A program made the position numbers and the translations under genes. A DNA stretch of 8,227 nucleotides from positions 1 through 8,227 of the forward strand of contig JAFGTK010000208.1 in the NCBI GenBank assembly GCA_016934135.1, written 5' to 3'. This stretch comes from Deltaproteobacteria bacterium (lineage in GTDB: Bacteria > Desulfobacterota > Desulfomonilia > UBA1062). Below are positions 6,317 through 8,227 of the stretch, piece by piece. How positions within the stretch are numbered: the first letter of the stretch is position 1; the number at the start of each line of letters is the position of its first letter. Below the pieces are notes generated by a model. The model made no database searches. It was not told where the DNA came from and worked only from the letters and a program-made list of their open reading frames with translations.

Positions 6317-7933
6317 CTAATCCTCCATACTGATCTTGACAGGTTTTGCATAGAAAAAACCCTTGTCCTTGAGTTCAACTGCATACCCTATGGCATCGCT
6401 CCGCGAATCGAACGTACCTATGGTAATGCGGTACCAGGTATTCCCCTGTGTGTCCAGGTAGGGATAAATCGTTGCCTGGTATCCCTTATTCAGGAGGTCC
6501 AGGAAAACCGCCTTTGCCTCGGCAACCGAATGATATGACGCAACACTGACACTGTAGAGTACTCTCGGCACTGTCTGTACCGCAGGCATAAAGATCTCCT
6601 GTCCCTCATATATCAGATCAATATTTGCAAGATCAGGGTTCGCCGCTCTTATAGACTGAAGTATTCCGGCATCAACCCTTCCGTAATAGTCGGCAGCAAG
6701 TTCTGCAATCGTATCCCCTACACTTACGGTTACGAGTCTACCCTTTTCCTGCTCCGGCTCATTCATACTCGGAGGTATGGGCGGATCATTCCTGGTCGAA
6801 CCCTCATCCTGCATGACGATCTTTTCCCTGATAATCTTTCGAACAGGCTCTTGTTGAACAACAGCCCTTTCAGGATCATTTTGCTGTTTGTTTAAAACCT
6901 CTGCCTCGGACGAACCTGCGGGCTGCACAGGATTATCCTTAAGGGTTGTAGACACAGGCCCGGAGATCTCCTGCAAGTCATTATCCTGAGAATGCCTTCC
7001 TATTGAATATACAGTCCATCCTGCGGTTACAAGCACGATGCAGACGCCTGCAACCGCAGCGATCTTCGCCCAAAAACCGGTCCTGTCTGCAATTGCTCCC
7101 CTGAATAATGACGGCGGGGCTGTGGCTGACTTTCCATAGGTGCCTTCAAGATCCGATACAACTCTTCTCACGAGCTGTGCATTAACCTGCCTGGTATTTT
7201 CCGTAAAAGCGCCCAGGAGAACATTATCGCATACAATATTGATAAGTCTCGGAAAACCTTTTGAATACCGGTATATCTCAGACAGTGCCGACACGGTAAA
7301 TATCGGTTTTTCCATTGGCTCGTATCCGGCAACCCTGAGCCGGTGATCAATATAATCCCTTGTTTCATTACTGTCCAGCGGGGGTATATGGTACTTGAGG
7401 CCTATCCGCTGCTTGAGCTGTCTCAGATGAGGACTTTTAAGCTTGTCATTGAGCTCCTGCTGGCCCAGAAGCATTATCTGAACAAGCTTCTCGTTCGTTG
7501 TCTCAAGATTTGAAAGAAGCCTGATCTCTTCAAGCATCTCTATGGAAAGCCCCTGTGATTCATCAACAATCAGTACAGCGCCTCCTGTCTCCTTGAGGCG
7601 TTCTTCGTATTCATGAATATAATCCCTGGATCGCTTCCCCTCGGGCATGGAGATTGCCTCACCCAGGAGGAAATAGAGATTTTCAACCTTAATGTGAGGA
7701 TTCTTGATCACAACCTTAGGCATGCGGGGAGGAAGTTTCAGAAGAAAGGCATTGAGGATCGTGGTCTTTCCTGTACCCACTTCTCCGGTAATAACAACAA
7801 ATCCGCTCGCCTCTTTGATTCCATAGAGAAGGTGTGCAAGCGCCTCTTTATGGCCCGGGCTCATGTACAGAAACCGCGGATCAGGCGTGATGGAAAACGG
7901 CTTTAATTTTAACCCGAAGAATTCCCTGTACAT
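6317..7933 (-). CDS. ExeA-like AAA ATPase with membrane helix, LysM and SPOR domains
   Basis: A 538-aa membrane-anchored ATPase. The N-terminal YREFFGLKLKPFSITPDPRF is the hallmark start of ExeA/GspA-type ATPases and of the XrtA-associated ATPase family (TIGR03015). Walker A is GEVGTGKT at 50-57, Walker B is VLIVDE at 120-125, and the AAA domain runs to about 262. One transmembrane helix (about 290-310) puts the rest in the periplasm: a charged, Pro-rich linker (315-398), a LysM domain (about 399-450; VSVGDTIAELAADYYG at 403-418) and a SPOR-like domain (about 458-535; YSVSVASY and WYRITIGTF). LysM and SPOR bind peptidoglycan, SPOR preferring denuded glycan at division sites. ExeA itself uses a different peptidoglycan-binding domain to insert the secretin ExeD. 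The start is ATG at 7933 with GAGG 7 bases upstream, 9 bases after the co-polymerase stop and 3 before the kinase. The inferred job is energy-dependent anchoring or assembly of the polysaccharide export machine. Confidence 0.92.
   Translation of the reverse strand: MYREFFGLKLKPFSITPDPRFLYMSPGHKEALAHLLYGIKEASGFVVITGEVGTGKTTILNAFLLKLPPRMPKVVIKNPHIKVENLYFLLGEAISMPEGKRSRDYIHEYEERLKETGGAVLIVDESQGLSIEMLEEIRLLSNLETTNEKLVQIMLLGQQELNDKLKSPHLRQLKQRIGLKYHIPPLDSNETRDYIDHRLRVAGYEPMEKPIFTVSALSEIYRYSKGFPRLINIVCDNVLLGAFTENTRQVNAQLVRRVVSDLEGTYGKSATAPPSLFRGAIADRTGFWAKIAAVAGVCIVLVTAGWTVYSIGRHSQDNDLQEISGPVSTTLKDNPVQPAGSSEAEVLNKQQNDPERAVVQQEPVRKIIREKIVMQDEGSTRNDPPIPPSMNEPEQEKGRLVTVSVGDTIAELAADYYGRVDAGILQSIRAANPDLANIDLIYEGQEIFMPAVQTVPRVLYSVSVASYHSVAEAKAVFLDLLNKGYQATIYPYLDTQGNTWYRITIGTFDSRSDAIGYAVELKDKGFFYAKPVKISMED
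6322..6326 (-). promoter_or_regulatory. Ribosome binding site deciding a GTG start
   Basis: On the minus strand GGAGG lies at the end of the ATPase gene and 8 bases before the GTG at 6313. It supports GTG as the kinase start over the ATG at codon 7 and shows that the two genes are translated from one message. Confidence 0.8.
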
Positions 7934-7942
7934 ATACGCGCC

Positions 7943-8227
7943 TCAGAAAGGAAGACTTATAGGCATAACAACGGTTATATCGTTAAGATAGGAGTAACCG
8001 ACAATGACAGCCCCGATAATCGCTATGGATACATTTATGCCGATATACACAATTGTCCTCATCTTCCGTTTTCGCTTGTCAGTCAGCGTAAGAGCAAGGG
8101 GGATAGCAGTTATGCATGGAACCCCTCCGCTCCACTTTTCCAGCTGCTTGATCCCCTTGACAGTGCTGTCGATCATTTCAAGGAGAACGATAAAACCTAT
8201 ACCGGTCCCCAGCCCGAGTACAAGAAA
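7943..8227 (-). CDS. Chain-length determinant / polysaccharide co-polymerase, C-terminal end (partial)
   Basis: The open frame runs from the right edge to a TGA at 7943 with no stop, giving the last 94 residues; the start lies outside the window. The first visible residues are a Gly-rich hydrophobic helix (FLVLGLGTGIGFIVLLE), followed by the acidic-basic segment (MIDSTVKGIKQLEK), then VPCITAIPLAL and a basic loop (DKRKRKMR). This is the layout of the C-terminal transmembrane helix and cytoplasmic tail of Wzz/GNVR proteins, where the usual pattern is LLE-x-x-D, then LE, then P-x-x-x-x-IP. A second hydrophobic helix (IVYIGINVSIAIIGAVIVGY) follows, as I recall for XrtA-associated members (TIGR03007). 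It sits 9 bases before the ATPase gene and two genes before the kinase it probably works with. The call is moderately strong given that most of the protein is not visible. An internal ATG at 8176 is not the true start, because the membrane helix precedes it. Confidence 0.8.
   Translation of the reverse strand, partial: FLVLGLGTGIGFIVLLEMIDSTVKGIKQLEKWSGGVPCITAIPLALTLTDKRKRKMRTIVYIGINVSIAIIGAVIVGYSYLNDITVVMPISLPF

Noticed and set aside
7943..8176. Separate 77-aa membrane protein starting at ATG 8176
   Set aside because: The frame stays open to the window edge and the upstream 17 codons encode the Gly-rich helix expected before this segment in Wzz/GNVR proteins, so it is the end of a larger gene.

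Overview
The window reads as a chromosomal piece of a Gram-negative bacterium. ADP-heptose (LPS core) enzymology, a polysaccharide co-polymerase with a bacterial tyrosine kinase, and an ExeA-type ATPase with a SPOR tail all point that way. The combination of co-polymerase, ATPase and kinase resembles the exopolysaccharide loci associated with XrtA/PEP-CTERM systems, which are common in deltaproteobacterial, Nitrospirota and related genomes. The exact taxon cannot be read from this sequence. No transposons, tRNAs, rRNAs or CRISPR repeats were seen.

Layout. At the left edge a rho-independent hairpin ends a plus-strand gene outside the window. A small plus-strand gene for a secreted ComEA-like helix-hairpin-helix protein follows. 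It converges on the minus-strand genes at a perfect two-way terminator (494-524). Everything from 528 to the right edge is on the minus strand. In transcription order, right to left, it encodes: the C-terminal end of a Wzz/GNVR-type chain-length determinant (cut by the window edge); a 538-aa ExeA-like AAA ATPase with a membrane helix, LysM and SPOR domains; a CpsD-type tyrosine autokinase; a ComF-type phosphoribosyltransferase; an unrecognised 301-aa protein; a fusion of a Rossmann/DUF2520 protein with an RfaE2-type heptose-1-phosphate adenylyltransferase; a long-chain polyprenyl diphosphate synthase; and, after a 116-base gap, a zinc-finger-less DnaJ/CbpA-type co-chaperone.

How they fit together. 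The first three minus-strand genes are spaced 9 and 3 bases apart and form an exopolysaccharide assembly module: the co-polymerase sets chain length, the kinase regulates it through tyrosine phosphorylation, and the ATPase probably links the machine to the peptidoglycan layer. After a 55-base gap comes a tight four-gene block (4-base overlap, 11-base overlap, 5-base gap). It feeds the cell envelope through ADP-heptose and polyprenyl diphosphate (quinone tail or carrier lipid precursor) and also carries comF and the unknown gene. Four minus-strand genes appear to use GTG or TTG starts. The least ordinary items are the DUF2520-RfaE2 fusion, the LysM-SPOR version of the ExeA-type ATPase, and the translationally coupled unknown protein.
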